Of a stretch of 38,022 nucleotides of DNA, positions 28,775-35,659 are shown one piece after another (positions within the stretch are counted from its first letter, which is position 1; every line of letters begins with the position of its first letter). This DNA is from a virus. The position numbers and the translations under genes were made by a program. The notes beneath the pieces were generated by a model, which worked only from the letters and a program-made list of their open reading frames with translations, did not search any database and had not been told where the DNA came from. The stretch spans positions 1 to 38,022 of IMG/VR virus record IMGVR_UViG_3300032236_000235; one strand, 5' to 3'.

Positions 28775-31351
28775 TTAGAACGTGCCGCCCGTAATGCCAC
28801 CTGTAATAGTGCCATTGACTGCGTTTACAGTTATTGATGAGTTTACCAATTCAGGTAAGTTGCCGCTAGTAGCTGTCTTGAAAACAAGATAGTTTGTAGC
28901 CCCTGTGGTTGTGAGTGTTGTGCCGGTATTGGTTGTGTTTGTAGCGTTGGTTGCGTTTGTGGCTGAACCAACCGACAAGGTCGATTGAGCTACATAAGTT
29001 GGAGCCGTTGCTCCCGCAGTCAAGACGTACCCAGATGTACCCAAGGCCAAGGTCGATGTGGCCCCAGAACCTGTCTGGTAGACCAAAGAACCCGCCGCTC
29101 CGCCCGCCACATTGGTCGCGGTGGTCGCCGTGGTGGCGGTTGTTGCCGAACCCACAGCAAGGGTGCTCTGGGCCACATACTGGGGTGCGCTTGCCCCTGC
29201 GGTCAGGACGTACCCAGAAGTCCCCAGAGTCAGCTTGGAGAGCGTGGTAGACCCTGAGGCATAGAGCATGTCGCCTATGGAGTAGGAGGCCAGTCCTGTG
29301 CCGCCGTAGCCCACGCCGATGGTCGAGGCGTTCCAAGTACCAGCCGTCAGGGTTCCGACGCCCGTAATGCCGGTGTAGGAGCCGCTGATGTAGGCGGAGC
29401 CAACAGCCCCTGAGGTGATCTGGTTGCCGTTGATGGCAATTGATGTCGAGCTTGCCGCCGTCAGTTGGCCTTGGGCATTGACAGTGAAAGTCCCAACCGA
29501 GGATGCCGATCCATACGAGCCAGCGGTCACCGTGGTGTTGGAGATGTTGAATGTCGTTGCGGGAGACAGGTTTAAGCCCGTGCCAGCGGTGTAAGTTAGG
29601 GGTGCATTGAATTGCAGGAACACCAGAGCCGTTGTTCCAACCGTAATTGGCAAGGGGGTCTGCTGAACCCATGCGGTGGATGCGTTTGTACCTGAAATGA
29701 CCAGCACATAGTCGCCAGCATCAATCTCGTTTGTTCCCGCTCCGCTGGAGTCGTAATCGCTTGACCTTGTCAGAACAAACTTGGTTGATACGCTACCCGC
29801 GTTGGTGACGTCGTAGATACCGTTGTATGCGGCGTTTCCTCCAACCTCATCCTTGACCAACACACGTTGACCGGCAGTAGGGGAACCGCCACCCAAAGAC
29901 AGCACGCCATTTGCGTTGGCTGTGATGGTTGCGCCAACACCAGAAGCGCCATTGTTGTAGGTGTAGGAAGGTAATGTGGTTGTGGTTGCGTAGTTGACTG
30001 GCTGGTGGTAGTTCAATCCAGATGCAATTGAGTCTACATACTGCTTGGTCGCCAACTGCAATGCCGACACAGGGTCTTGCGTCACCGTGACCGATGTCAG
30101 GCCAGTTAAGGTAGCTGTCGTGCTACCCAATGAAACATTGGTAGATCCAATGGTCAAGGACGAGTTTGTCAGCGCACTGTTGGGGATGTTGGTAAAGGTA
30201 TTGGTTGACCCGCTGATCGACTTGTTTGTGAGCGTCTGCGTTCCAGTAAGAGTCGCAACAGTTGAGTCTATGGCGATGGTGACAGGAGCCGAGCCGTTGT
30301 AGCTCGTTCCTGTGAGTCCAGTACCAATCGTGAGGTTGTTGGACAAAACAATTGGAATTGTTCCAGAGCTACCCAAATTGACTGTGACACCATTGAAGGT
30401 GACCGCGCTGTTTGCCAGTTGAGCGTTGGTGATCGTCCCCGACAGATCAGTCGTTGGAACGGTCGAAGATGCCGTCATTGGGCTTGTGCCGTTGCCCTTG
30501 ACGTAACCAGTCAACGTAGAGGCCCCTGTACCGCCGTTGGAGGCGTTCAAAATCCCACCAAGGGTTACCGCGCCAGTCGTGTCTGAGGAGGGCGAGAAGC
30601 CTGTTGTGCCAGCACTGAAGGACGTAACACCACCAGCCAACGAAAAGGGACTCCAAGAGCCTGCTGAGTAGCCCTCAAACTGCAATGTGTCGGTGTTGTA
30701 GCGAATCTTGCCACTTGCACCTATTCCACGGTCTCCAACGCCACCCTGAGGTAGTACCATGCCAGCCAAGCCGGGGATTACGGGGTTGTCGGCAATTGAA
30801 ATTGTGGGCGAACCAAGCAAGCCAGTGGGGTTTGCGACGTTGATTTGGTTTGAAGTGCCTGTAATTTGGGTTGAGGACAGCACACCACCCGTCGAGAGCG
30901 TCAAAAGACCGTTTGCAGACAGGTTTGCAAGCCCCAAAACCTGTCCAGTCAGTGCAATTGATGGGTTTCCAGCTATACCGTCACCGTTTGTGACCGAAAT
31001 TCCGCTGGATGACGCACCAATCGAGCGATTTGTCAGTGTTGTTGAGTTTGTTTTGACCTGAAAACCAGCACCAGACGACACCAGTGACAGCGGAGCGCCA
31101 GTCAAGTTAATGTTCAATGGGCTTTGAGCGCCGCCATCCACCGCTGTGAGACCAGATCCTGCACCCAAGTACCTGCTGTTTGGCAGGGTTGGCTCTTGGT
31201 TAACCGTGATGAACGTCTGGGTTTGGGTGGGAGACCCAGCAACCGCACCCGTTGTGGCGCGTACAGTGATGCCGCCTTGGACGACGGCAACCAGTTCCGA
31301 CCCTGTAATCGGGCCAGCGGCAGGTAAGTCGGTTATCTGTACGTTTGCCAT
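28775..31351 (-). CDS. Large tail-fibre-type protein 1
   Basis: An 858-residue fibre (MANVQITDLPAAGPITGSEL). The ITDLPAAxxxxGSELV opening is a common fibre N-terminus. Further along come a GKIRYNTDTLQFEGYSAGSW motif, LATKQYVDSIASGLNYHQPV (the YVD collar found in T4-like and other fibres) and two long near-repeats (TSGYVLTAGASAPQYVAQST and TSGYVLTAGATAPTYVAQST) about 180 bases apart. It ends in GGITGGTF. It is the largest of the five fibre genes and the first transcribed. TAATG overlaps the upstream gene. Confidence 0.75.
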   Translation of the reverse strand: MANVQITDLPAAGPITGSELVAVVQGGITVRATTGAVAGSPTQTQTFITVNQEPTLPNSRYLGAGSGLTAVDGGAQSPLNINLTGAPLSLVSSGAGFQVKTNSTTLTNRSIGASSSGISVTNGDGIAGNPSIALTGQVLGLANLSANGLLTLSTGGVLSSTQITGTSNQINVANPTGLLGSPTISIADNPVIPGLAGMVLPQGGVGDRGIGASGKIRYNTDTLQFEGYSAGSWSPFSLAGGVTSFSAGTTGFSPSSDTTGAVTLGGILNASNGGTGASTLTGYVKGNGTSPMTASSTVPTTDLSGTITNAQLANSAVTFNGVTVNLGSSGTIPIVLSNNLTIGTGLTGTSYNGSAPVTIAIDSTVATLTGTQTLTNKSISGSTNTFTNIPNSALTNSSLTIGSTNVSLGSTTATLTGLTSVTVTQDPVSALQLATKQYVDSIASGLNYHQPVNYATTTTLPSYTYNNGASGVGATITANANGVLSLGGGSPTAGQRVLVKDEVGGNAAYNGIYDVTNAGSVSTKFVLTRSSDYDSSGAGTNEIDAGDYVLVISGTNASTAWVQQTPLPITVGTTALVFLQFNAPLTYTAGTGLNLSPATTFNISNTTVTAGSYGSASSVGTFTVNAQGQLTAASSTSIAINGNQITSGAVGSAYISGSYTGITGVGTLTAGTWNASTIGVGYGGTGLASYSIGDMLYASGSTTLSKLTLGTSGYVLTAGASAPQYVAQSTLAVGSATTATTATTATNVAGGAAGSLVYQTGSGATSTLALGTSGYVLTAGATAPTYVAQSTLSVGSATNATNATNTTNTGTTLTTTGATNYLVFKTATSGNLPELVNSSITVNAVNGTITGGITGGTF

Positions 31352-31692
31352 TACGGTTGAACCTGAATTCCGTCAAGATTGCCATCATTCTCAATGATGT
31401 TTTCGTTCTGTTGAAGGCTGATGACATACTGCTCGTTGCCGCCAGTAGTCAAAGCATTGGGGTCTGTTGCCACACTCACATCTGGGCGAGGGAAACGCAA
31501 ATTGATGCGCTCTGTCTTCCTTGCGGGCAGACGGTAGGGATCCTTCTCGTCAGCGCAACCTTGTTGGCACACCGACAAGCCGGGGAAGTTTGGGTCTGGG
31601 TGCGCCTCATCAATGGCCCTCTTCATGCGGCATCTGTCGCAGATAAAGATTGCTATCGAAGCATTGCCTGTGGTGTCAAGGAAGCGTGGCAT
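31351..31692 (-). CDS. Cys-rich small phage protein, likely zinc binding
   Basis: A 113-residue protein. Cys 18 and 21 (ICDRC) and Cys 42 and 46 (VCQQGC) are spaced as a zinc ribbon. The middle (DPYRLPARKTERINLRFPRP) is conserved in similarly placed proteins of other aquatic phages. AAGGGGGC precedes ATG 31692. It lies between the adaptor and the first fibre gene, so a structural or assembly role is plausible but not shown. Confidence 0.65.
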   Translation of the reverse strand: MPRFLDTTGNASIAIFICDRCRMKRAIDEAHPDPNFPGLSVCQQGCADEKDPYRLPARKTERINLRFPRPDVSVATDPNALTTGGNEQYVISLQQNENIIENDGNLDGIQVQP

Positions 31693-31701
31693 CGCGCCCC
31701 C

Positions 31702-32772
31702 TTAGCGTGTGTATACGCCGATGTTGGGCGCGTAGTAGATGGGTGACTTGTCTCGTTCTTCTTGCTCAGCCATGTTGAAGTACTTTTCAGCTTGGCCTTC
31801 AAGGTACTGAATGCGTCCAGCATCGACGCCGGGGAGTAATTGCGCCATCTGGTGCGAAAGCATGTTCTGGATTGCCATCAACCAACGATCTGGGATAGCC
31901 AACTGCCCACTCAAGGCTCCAACGTCTTCAATCTGCGCCGAGTACCACACGGTCATCTGAATGAACGGGTCGGATGGGGCGGGCCACAGGTAGATGGTTG
32001 CCTGAGGGATGGTGCGATCAAACCAGTACTGATACGGTTGATTTGCAGTGAAATTCTTGTTTGGCAGGTTGGTGTAGTCGTCGCGGTTCAAGCGAGCCAT
32101 GGTGATCTCTGTGGAGTTGTTGCCCACATAAAACTCACGCACAGCCAAGGTGTTGCCGCCAGTCTCGCGCATGCGGTAGTACTGGCAAGTCTGACCGGGG
32201 TCAATGTCGTACCACAGCCACTCGTTGTTCACCCATGTTGTGACGCCAGTGTCCTCAAGCAGGTTCCAAGTTGTGCCGTCGTTTGACCACTCAAGCAAAA
32301 TATGAAACGAGCCAGAGACCCCGGGCAGGATACCAATTGACCCTGCATACACCTCGTTGTATTGACCGTAGTTGATGCCGATGTACCCGTTGGATGCGGT
32401 TTGTTGGTCAATCGTGTCCACGTCGCCATCAAATGCGTTTGCAACGACGCCAGAGGAATTTAGGTAGCCACCATCACTGTTGGGTGTTGGGCGGTTCAAG
32501 CGGCGATACAGGGCGTTCAAAACATCATTTCCTCCCACAGGTAGCAGGTATTGATATTGATCAGCCTTGAGGCCGTATACCTTCTTCTTGATGGCAAAGT
32601 ACTGAATGCCTTGGTTGATCAGGTTGCTCAGCAAATAGAACAGCGCACGCTTGGCAGACAGGACTTGTTCGTCGGTTAGCTCTTCAGCAAACTTTCCAGC
32701 GCGACGAGCACCATCATCAATCAGGTTTTGAACCGTTATGACAGTTTGACCGACTGTTCCTGAGTACGCCAT
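31702..32772 (-). CDS. Head-tail adaptor-like protein with discoidin-like insertion
   Basis: A 356-residue protein. The N-terminal helices (about 12-75: NLIDDGARRAGKFAEELTDE, LFYLLSNLINQGIQYFAIKK) and the C-terminal part (about 218-356: YQYWFDRTIPQATIYLWPAP, QMTVWYSAQIEDVG) resemble phage adaptor/structural proteins. Between them, residues about 100-217 look like an F5/8-type (discoidin-like) beta-sandwich: VVANAFDGDVDT, GYIGINYG, FHILLEWSNDGTTWNLLEDT and QYYRMRET. Such domains often bind sugars. AAGGA precedes ATG 32772. The adaptor call is inferred from fold pattern and position. Confidence 0.6.
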   Translation of the reverse strand: MAYSGTVGQTVITVQNLIDDGARRAGKFAEELTDEQVLSAKRALFYLLSNLINQGIQYFAIKKKVYGLKADQYQYLLPVGGNDVLNALYRRLNRPTPNSDGGYLNSSGVVANAFDGDVDTIDQQTASNGYIGINYGQYNEVYAGSIGILPGVSGSFHILLEWSNDGTTWNLLEDTGVTTWVNNEWLWYDIDPGQTCQYYRMRETGGNTLAVREFYVGNNSTEITMARLNRDDYTNLPNKNFTANQPYQYWFDRTIPQATIYLWPAPSDPFIQMTVWYSAQIEDVGALSGQLAIPDRWLMAIQNMLSHQMAQLLPGVDAGRIQYLEGQAEKYFNMAEQEERDKSPIYYAPNIGVYTR

Positions 32773-32781
32773 GCTAGTTCC

Positions 32782-33075
32782 TTACCAGTTTGGGTGAATT
32801 TTTTTCTTTGTGGAAGAATGTTTTTTAACCTTTCCACCCTTTGATTTTCCCATTAAGGAATCAAAAGCTGAACTTGTTTTTTCAAAATCCGCAACCGACG
32901 AATTAACCGCATCATCAAAACCCGATGATGAATCTTTTAATGCTTGGTCTGTAACCTCATTGACTCTTTGCTGTAATCGGTCATACGCTTCTTTGTTTTC
33001 CAACTCTGTTCCGTTGACGTAATAAGCCATTGAGCCATCAGCTTTTTTTCCTGATTTGAATGTGTAATTAGGCAT
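32782..33075 (-). CDS. Trp-ended small protein (array member 6)
   Basis: A 97-residue protein starting MPNYTFKSGKKADGSMAYYV. A beta-hairpin-like N-terminus is followed by a charged helix (EAYDRLQQRVNEVTDQALKD). The basic C-terminus has the KGGKV motif and ends H-P-N-W. The stop codon runs straight into the next ribosome-binding site (TGGTAAGGA). It lies in an array of six genes with this ending. Likely a virion or assembly protein by position. Confidence 0.65.
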   Translation of the reverse strand: MPNYTFKSGKKADGSMAYYVNGTELENKEAYDRLQQRVNEVTDQALKDSSSGFDDAVNSSVADFEKTSSAFDSLMGKSKGGKVKKHSSTKKKIHPNW

Positions 33076-33084
33076 TGCAATCCC

Positions 33085-33522
33085 TCACCAGTTAGAGTTT
33101 TTGACGCCTTTAGCCGAAGTTGATACACCGCATTGACTCAGGTCGATCTTTCCACCCTTTGAGTACGATGATGTGCTTCGCTTAGCGGCGCTGATTCTGT
33201 TACCCAAGGCGTTCATGCGCCCAGCGATGTCACGCGCCTTGAGTTCGTTTTCAGACAGGTTCTGCTCACGATCAGCGTATTGCCAGTTCTTTCCCTTTTC
33301 ATGAATAGCCTCCATTTCAGCGTGTTGCTTTTCAAGTTCGGGTAGGTTTGCGGCATCTTGCTTGGCCTGCTCTTGCAATTGCATAGCGCGTTCTTTTTTT
33401 CGTGCCGCCATGCGTGCGTCGGTTTCTTCGCGGGTGGGCGTCTTGTCGTACTTACCCTCAAACATGCGTTTGATGGCCTCTTGAGCGCCTTTTTTAATTG
33501 CGGGACTTGATTCCAACATCAT
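33085..33522 (-). CDS. Trp-ended helical protein (array member 5)
   Basis: A 145-residue protein, strongly helical and charged (ARKKERAMQLQEQAKQDAAN; ENELKARDIAGRMNALGNRI). The C-terminus carries YSKGGKIDLSQCGVST and ends N-S-N-W. AAGGAG lies before ATG 33522. The junction is TGGTGAGGG, a variant of the array junction. The shared tail suggests a common partner or location for the array proteins. Confidence 0.65.
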   Translation of the reverse strand: MMLESSPAIKKGAQEAIKRMFEGKYDKTPTREETDARMAARKKERAMQLQEQAKQDAANLPELEKQHAEMEAIHEKGKNWQYADREQNLSENELKARDIAGRMNALGNRISAAKRSTSSYSKGGKIDLSQCGVSTSAKGVKNSNW

Positions 33523-33531
33523 GATGACTCC

Positions 33532-34068
33532 TTACCATTTGGGTGACTTTGAATTTTTTGAGGCGGTTGAAACTCGACCCGAGCCAAGATTGATTCTGCC
33601 CGATTTGTCGGTATAACTATGCACTTTTCCGCCTTTTTTCATGCCCATAGGGGGAATTTGAGGCATGCCGGGGGGAGGGGGCATGCTTTGTGCGCCCTGC
33701 TGGGACATATCTTTGGTGGGTGCAGATTGGTAAGGCGCAGGCATAGTAGCTGGCCTGCCCGCATTTGGGGACATGCCGCCACCACCCTGAGGTGGAGCAA
33801 CAGGTCGTCCGGGGTTGGGTTGGGGCATCTGCTCTACCTGCCCGCCAGTCGCGGGGCCTGCTTGGTTCATTGCGTTGCCAATTGCTGGGCCAGCGTTTTG
33901 CATGTTGTTCATGCCACCAGCAAACGCACCTTTTATGTCATTCATGGCTTGTTGAGGAGGCGCAACCGGCTGAGGAGGCGCAACAACCTGACGAGGGGTC
34001 GGCAGTTGCTGAGGAGCAAATGGTCGAGGAGCCTGACCAAACATTGGGTTTCTGTTGAAAATGGGCAT
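33532..34068 (-). CDS. Trp-ended Pro/Gln-rich protein (array member 4)
   Basis: A 178-residue, largely disordered protein from ATG 34068 (MPIFNRNPMFGQAPRPFAPQ), rich in Pro, Gln and Gly (VAPPQPVAPPQQ). A short Ala/Met/Asn helix is present (GGMNNMQNAGPAIGNAMNQA). The tail has KKGGKVHSYTDKSGRINLGS, then GRVSTASKNSKSPKW, ending S-P-K-W. AAGGA precedes the start; the junction after the stop is TGGTAAGGA. Confidence 0.65.
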   Translation of the reverse strand: MPIFNRNPMFGQAPRPFAPQQLPTPRQVVAPPQPVAPPQQAMNDIKGAFAGGMNNMQNAGPAIGNAMNQAGPATGGQVEQMPQPNPGRPVAPPQGGGGMSPNAGRPATMPAPYQSAPTKDMSQQGAQSMPPPPGMPQIPPMGMKKGGKVHSYTDKSGRINLGSGRVSTASKNSKSPKW

Positions 34069-34076
34069 GATGTTCC

Positions 34077-34268
34077 TTACCAAGTGGGAGAAGATTTATT
34101 CTTCTCGTGGGTTGTTACCTTGCAATCACTCAGATCAATCTTGCCGCCTTGCTTGTATTTGCTCAAGCTAAAAGGTGGCTGTGCGTTTTGTGAGCCAACT
34201 GCACCACCATCGCTTTGGGCGGGTTGCTCTGGAACATCAGGCGTCTCAACGGTTGTGTCTATTGGCAT
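34077..34268 (-). CDS. Trp-ended small protein (array member 3)
   Basis: A 63-residue protein (MPIDTTVETPDVPEQPAQSD): an acidic, Pro-rich, probably disordered front half followed by KQGGKIDLSDCKVTTHEKNK and the ending S-P-T-W. GGKIDLSxCxV(S/T)T is shared with array member 5. AAGGAG precedes ATG 34268 and TGGTAAGGA follows the coding end. Function unknown. Confidence 0.65.
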   Translation of the reverse strand: MPIDTTVETPDVPEQPAQSDGGAVGSQNAQPPFSLSKYKQGGKIDLSDCKVTTHEKNKSSPTW

Positions 34269-34278
34269 GATCTTCTCC

Positions 34279-34674
34279 TTACCAGCCGGGGCATTTCCAA
34301 CGCTTCAAAGACGCCTTTGCTCTCTCTGCGTCGCCCTTTGAGTGCTCTACCACTCCGCTCATGCGGGCACAAAAAGAGTCCTTGCGCGATCCACCTTGGG
34401 GTTGAGGAGCCTTCAGGTGGGATCCAGTCTCACGGTTGTACTTTTCGCGGCCTTTTTCGGTCAATCCAGCGCCCTTGGAGACTGGAAGCTTCTCACCCCT
34501 GCCGACGGCAAGAGAGACGCCTCCATCCTTCATTCTGGCTGTTTTGGCTGACTCTTTGAAGGCTTGAGCAGTTGGAGCGCCCTTTGCACCCGGCTTACGC
34601 ATGCGCTCACCAGAGCCTTCAGCGATTCTTTGCTGTTTTGCATGAATGTTGGCATATAGCCCTTTCTTTGCCAT
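34279..34674 (-). CDS. Trp-ended basic protein (array member 2)
   Basis: A 131-residue basic protein from ATG 34674 (MAKKGLYANIHAKQQRIAEG); a longer start at 34704 would run into the previous gene. MRKPGAKGAPTAQAFKESAK and GLTEKGREKYNRETGSHLKA are recognisable from small proteins in phages and other aquatic sequences. The end is FCARMSGVVEHSKGDAERAK and then K-C-P-G-W. It probably binds nucleic acid or another virion protein; inference only. Confidence 0.65.
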   Translation of the reverse strand: MAKKGLYANIHAKQQRIAEGSGERMRKPGAKGAPTAQAFKESAKTARMKDGGVSLAVGRGEKLPVSKGAGLTEKGREKYNRETGSHLKAPQPQGGSRKDSFCARMSGVVEHSKGDAERAKASLKRWKCPGW

Positions 34675-34676
34675 GA

Positions 34677-34835
34677 TTACCAGCCAGACTTGCCGCCACC
34701 GCACATCTTCTTTGGTGCGGCACGCTTGGTGCTGTATGCAATTGCCACGGCTTGCTTGACAGGTTTGCCTGCCTTGACCTCGGTGGCAATGTTCTTTTTG
34801 AACGCCTTTTCAGATTTGGATTTGATCAGGGGCAT
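34677..34835 (-). CDS. Trp-ended 52-residue basic protein (array member 1)
   Basis: The frame from ATG 34835 to TAA 34677 ([20 protein letters not shown]). [20 protein letters not shown] is a motif I know from short basic proteins next to phage structural genes (related to DUF6496). The tail has [13 protein letters not shown] precedes the start. It is too short for many gene finders but clearly fits the array pattern. Confidence 0.65.
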   Translation of the reverse strand: MPLIKSKSEKAFKKNIATEVKAGKPVKQAVAIAYSTKRAAPKKMCGGGKSGW

Positions 34836-34844
34836 GATGCGTCC

Positions 34845-35609
34845 TTAATCTGGGTTTTTGATCAAGTAGCCACCTTGGTAGCAACTCACAGTAAATGGGC
34901 TACCAGTGTTTGCCTTGACTGTAAATTGCAAGTCGGTTTTTTCAGGATGGGAAATTGGGCTGTTGTTGAACGGGACTTCTTGCTTTTGCACAAAAGTGGA
35001 TTGATGCGTCAAAGTGATTTGACCGCTTTGTGTGCCAGTGTTCAACTTGTTCCACTCAGCAGAAATCATGTAGTTGCTGGATGTAAATCCAATGCTTGCA
35101 TCGTACTGAGAGTAAGTCAAATAGAAGGTGTAGCCAGCGGGAACGGTGTAAATAGACATCTGAGTCTGACCAACGCCAGCGGCAATCTTGGCGTACACAG
35201 TTGAACTGATGGACGCTGTGATGTTTCCAGTATTTGTGCTGTTCAGCATTTCCATGCTGTTAATGCGCAAAAACGAATTTGTTGTGGTTACGTTTGTTGT
35301 GCCGTTCAGTGCAATTGTCTCTGTCAGGATGTTGTAGTTTGCATCCAAGCCGTTGATGATTACCGAACGAGTTGTATTGTCTGTTGCGCTGTCGCTCACC
35401 AAAACCAATTGAGCGGCAGACGATGGGTAAACATAGTTGCCACCAGAAAGAGTTAAACCCTCCCACAATGGGCCTTGTGCACTGCTACCAACCGCTGTTG
35501 AGTATCCAAAAATTGAGACAACAGAGTGACCATCAACTTGCCCACGGGCAATTTGCAAGTCAAACGGCTCATACGCACCCATGCGCGTGACGGAAGAATA
35601 AGTTCCCAT
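34845..35609 (-). CDS. Beta-rich virion structural protein
   Basis: A 254-residue protein from ATG 35609 (MGTYSSVTRMGAYEPFDLQI), with GGAGG five bases upstream, preferred over the TTG at 35621. Long beta-rich Thr/Ser/Asn stretches (TLSGGNYVYPSSAAQLVLVS, ILTETIALNGTTNVTTTNSF) and the absence of Lys/Arg clusters suggest an exterior capsid or head-tail protein. It is found two genes downstream of the capsid-decoration candidate in the same operon. Function inferred. Confidence 0.6.
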   Translation of the reverse strand: MGTYSSVTRMGAYEPFDLQIARGQVDGHSVVSIFGYSTAVGSSAQGPLWEGLTLSGGNYVYPSSAAQLVLVSDSATDNTTRSVIINGLDANYNILTETIALNGTTNVTTTNSFLRINSMEMLNSTNTGNITASISSTVYAKIAAGVGQTQMSIYTVPAGYTFYLTYSQYDASIGFTSSNYMISAEWNKLNTGTQSGQITLTHQSTFVQKQEVPFNNSPISHPEKTDLQFTVKANTGSPFTVSCYQGGYLIKNPD

Positions 35610-35636
35610 GCGGGCCTCCAAAAATCAAAGAGAGTA

Positions 35637-35650
35637 GGGGCCGTAGCCCC
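35637..35650 (-). promoter_or_regulatory. Intergenic UACG-tetraloop hairpin (copy 3)
   Basis: The minus strand reads GGGGC-TACG-GCCCC between the His-rich gene and the structural gene at 35609. It is a 5-bp stem with a UNCG-class loop. A run TTTGATTTTT follows about 12 bases later, too far for a standard terminator. Confidence 0.6.
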
Positions 35651-35659
35651 CACTCAGGT

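Noticed and set aside
28866-29672. 268-residue alternate frame in the minus strand of the large fibre gene
   Set aside because: It follows from codon bias in Thr/Ser/Gly-rich repeats; it has no start signal and the main frame is clearly fibre-like.
24753-31351. Diversity-generating retroelement
   Set aside because: No reverse transcriptase and no template/variable repeat pair with adenine-specific differences were seen; the repeats present are ordinary fibre motifs.
33619-34341. 240-residue open frame on the plus strand
   Set aside because: It lies opposite array genes 3 and 4; its Arg/His/Cys-rich product is what antisense reading of Pro/Gln/Gly codons gives.
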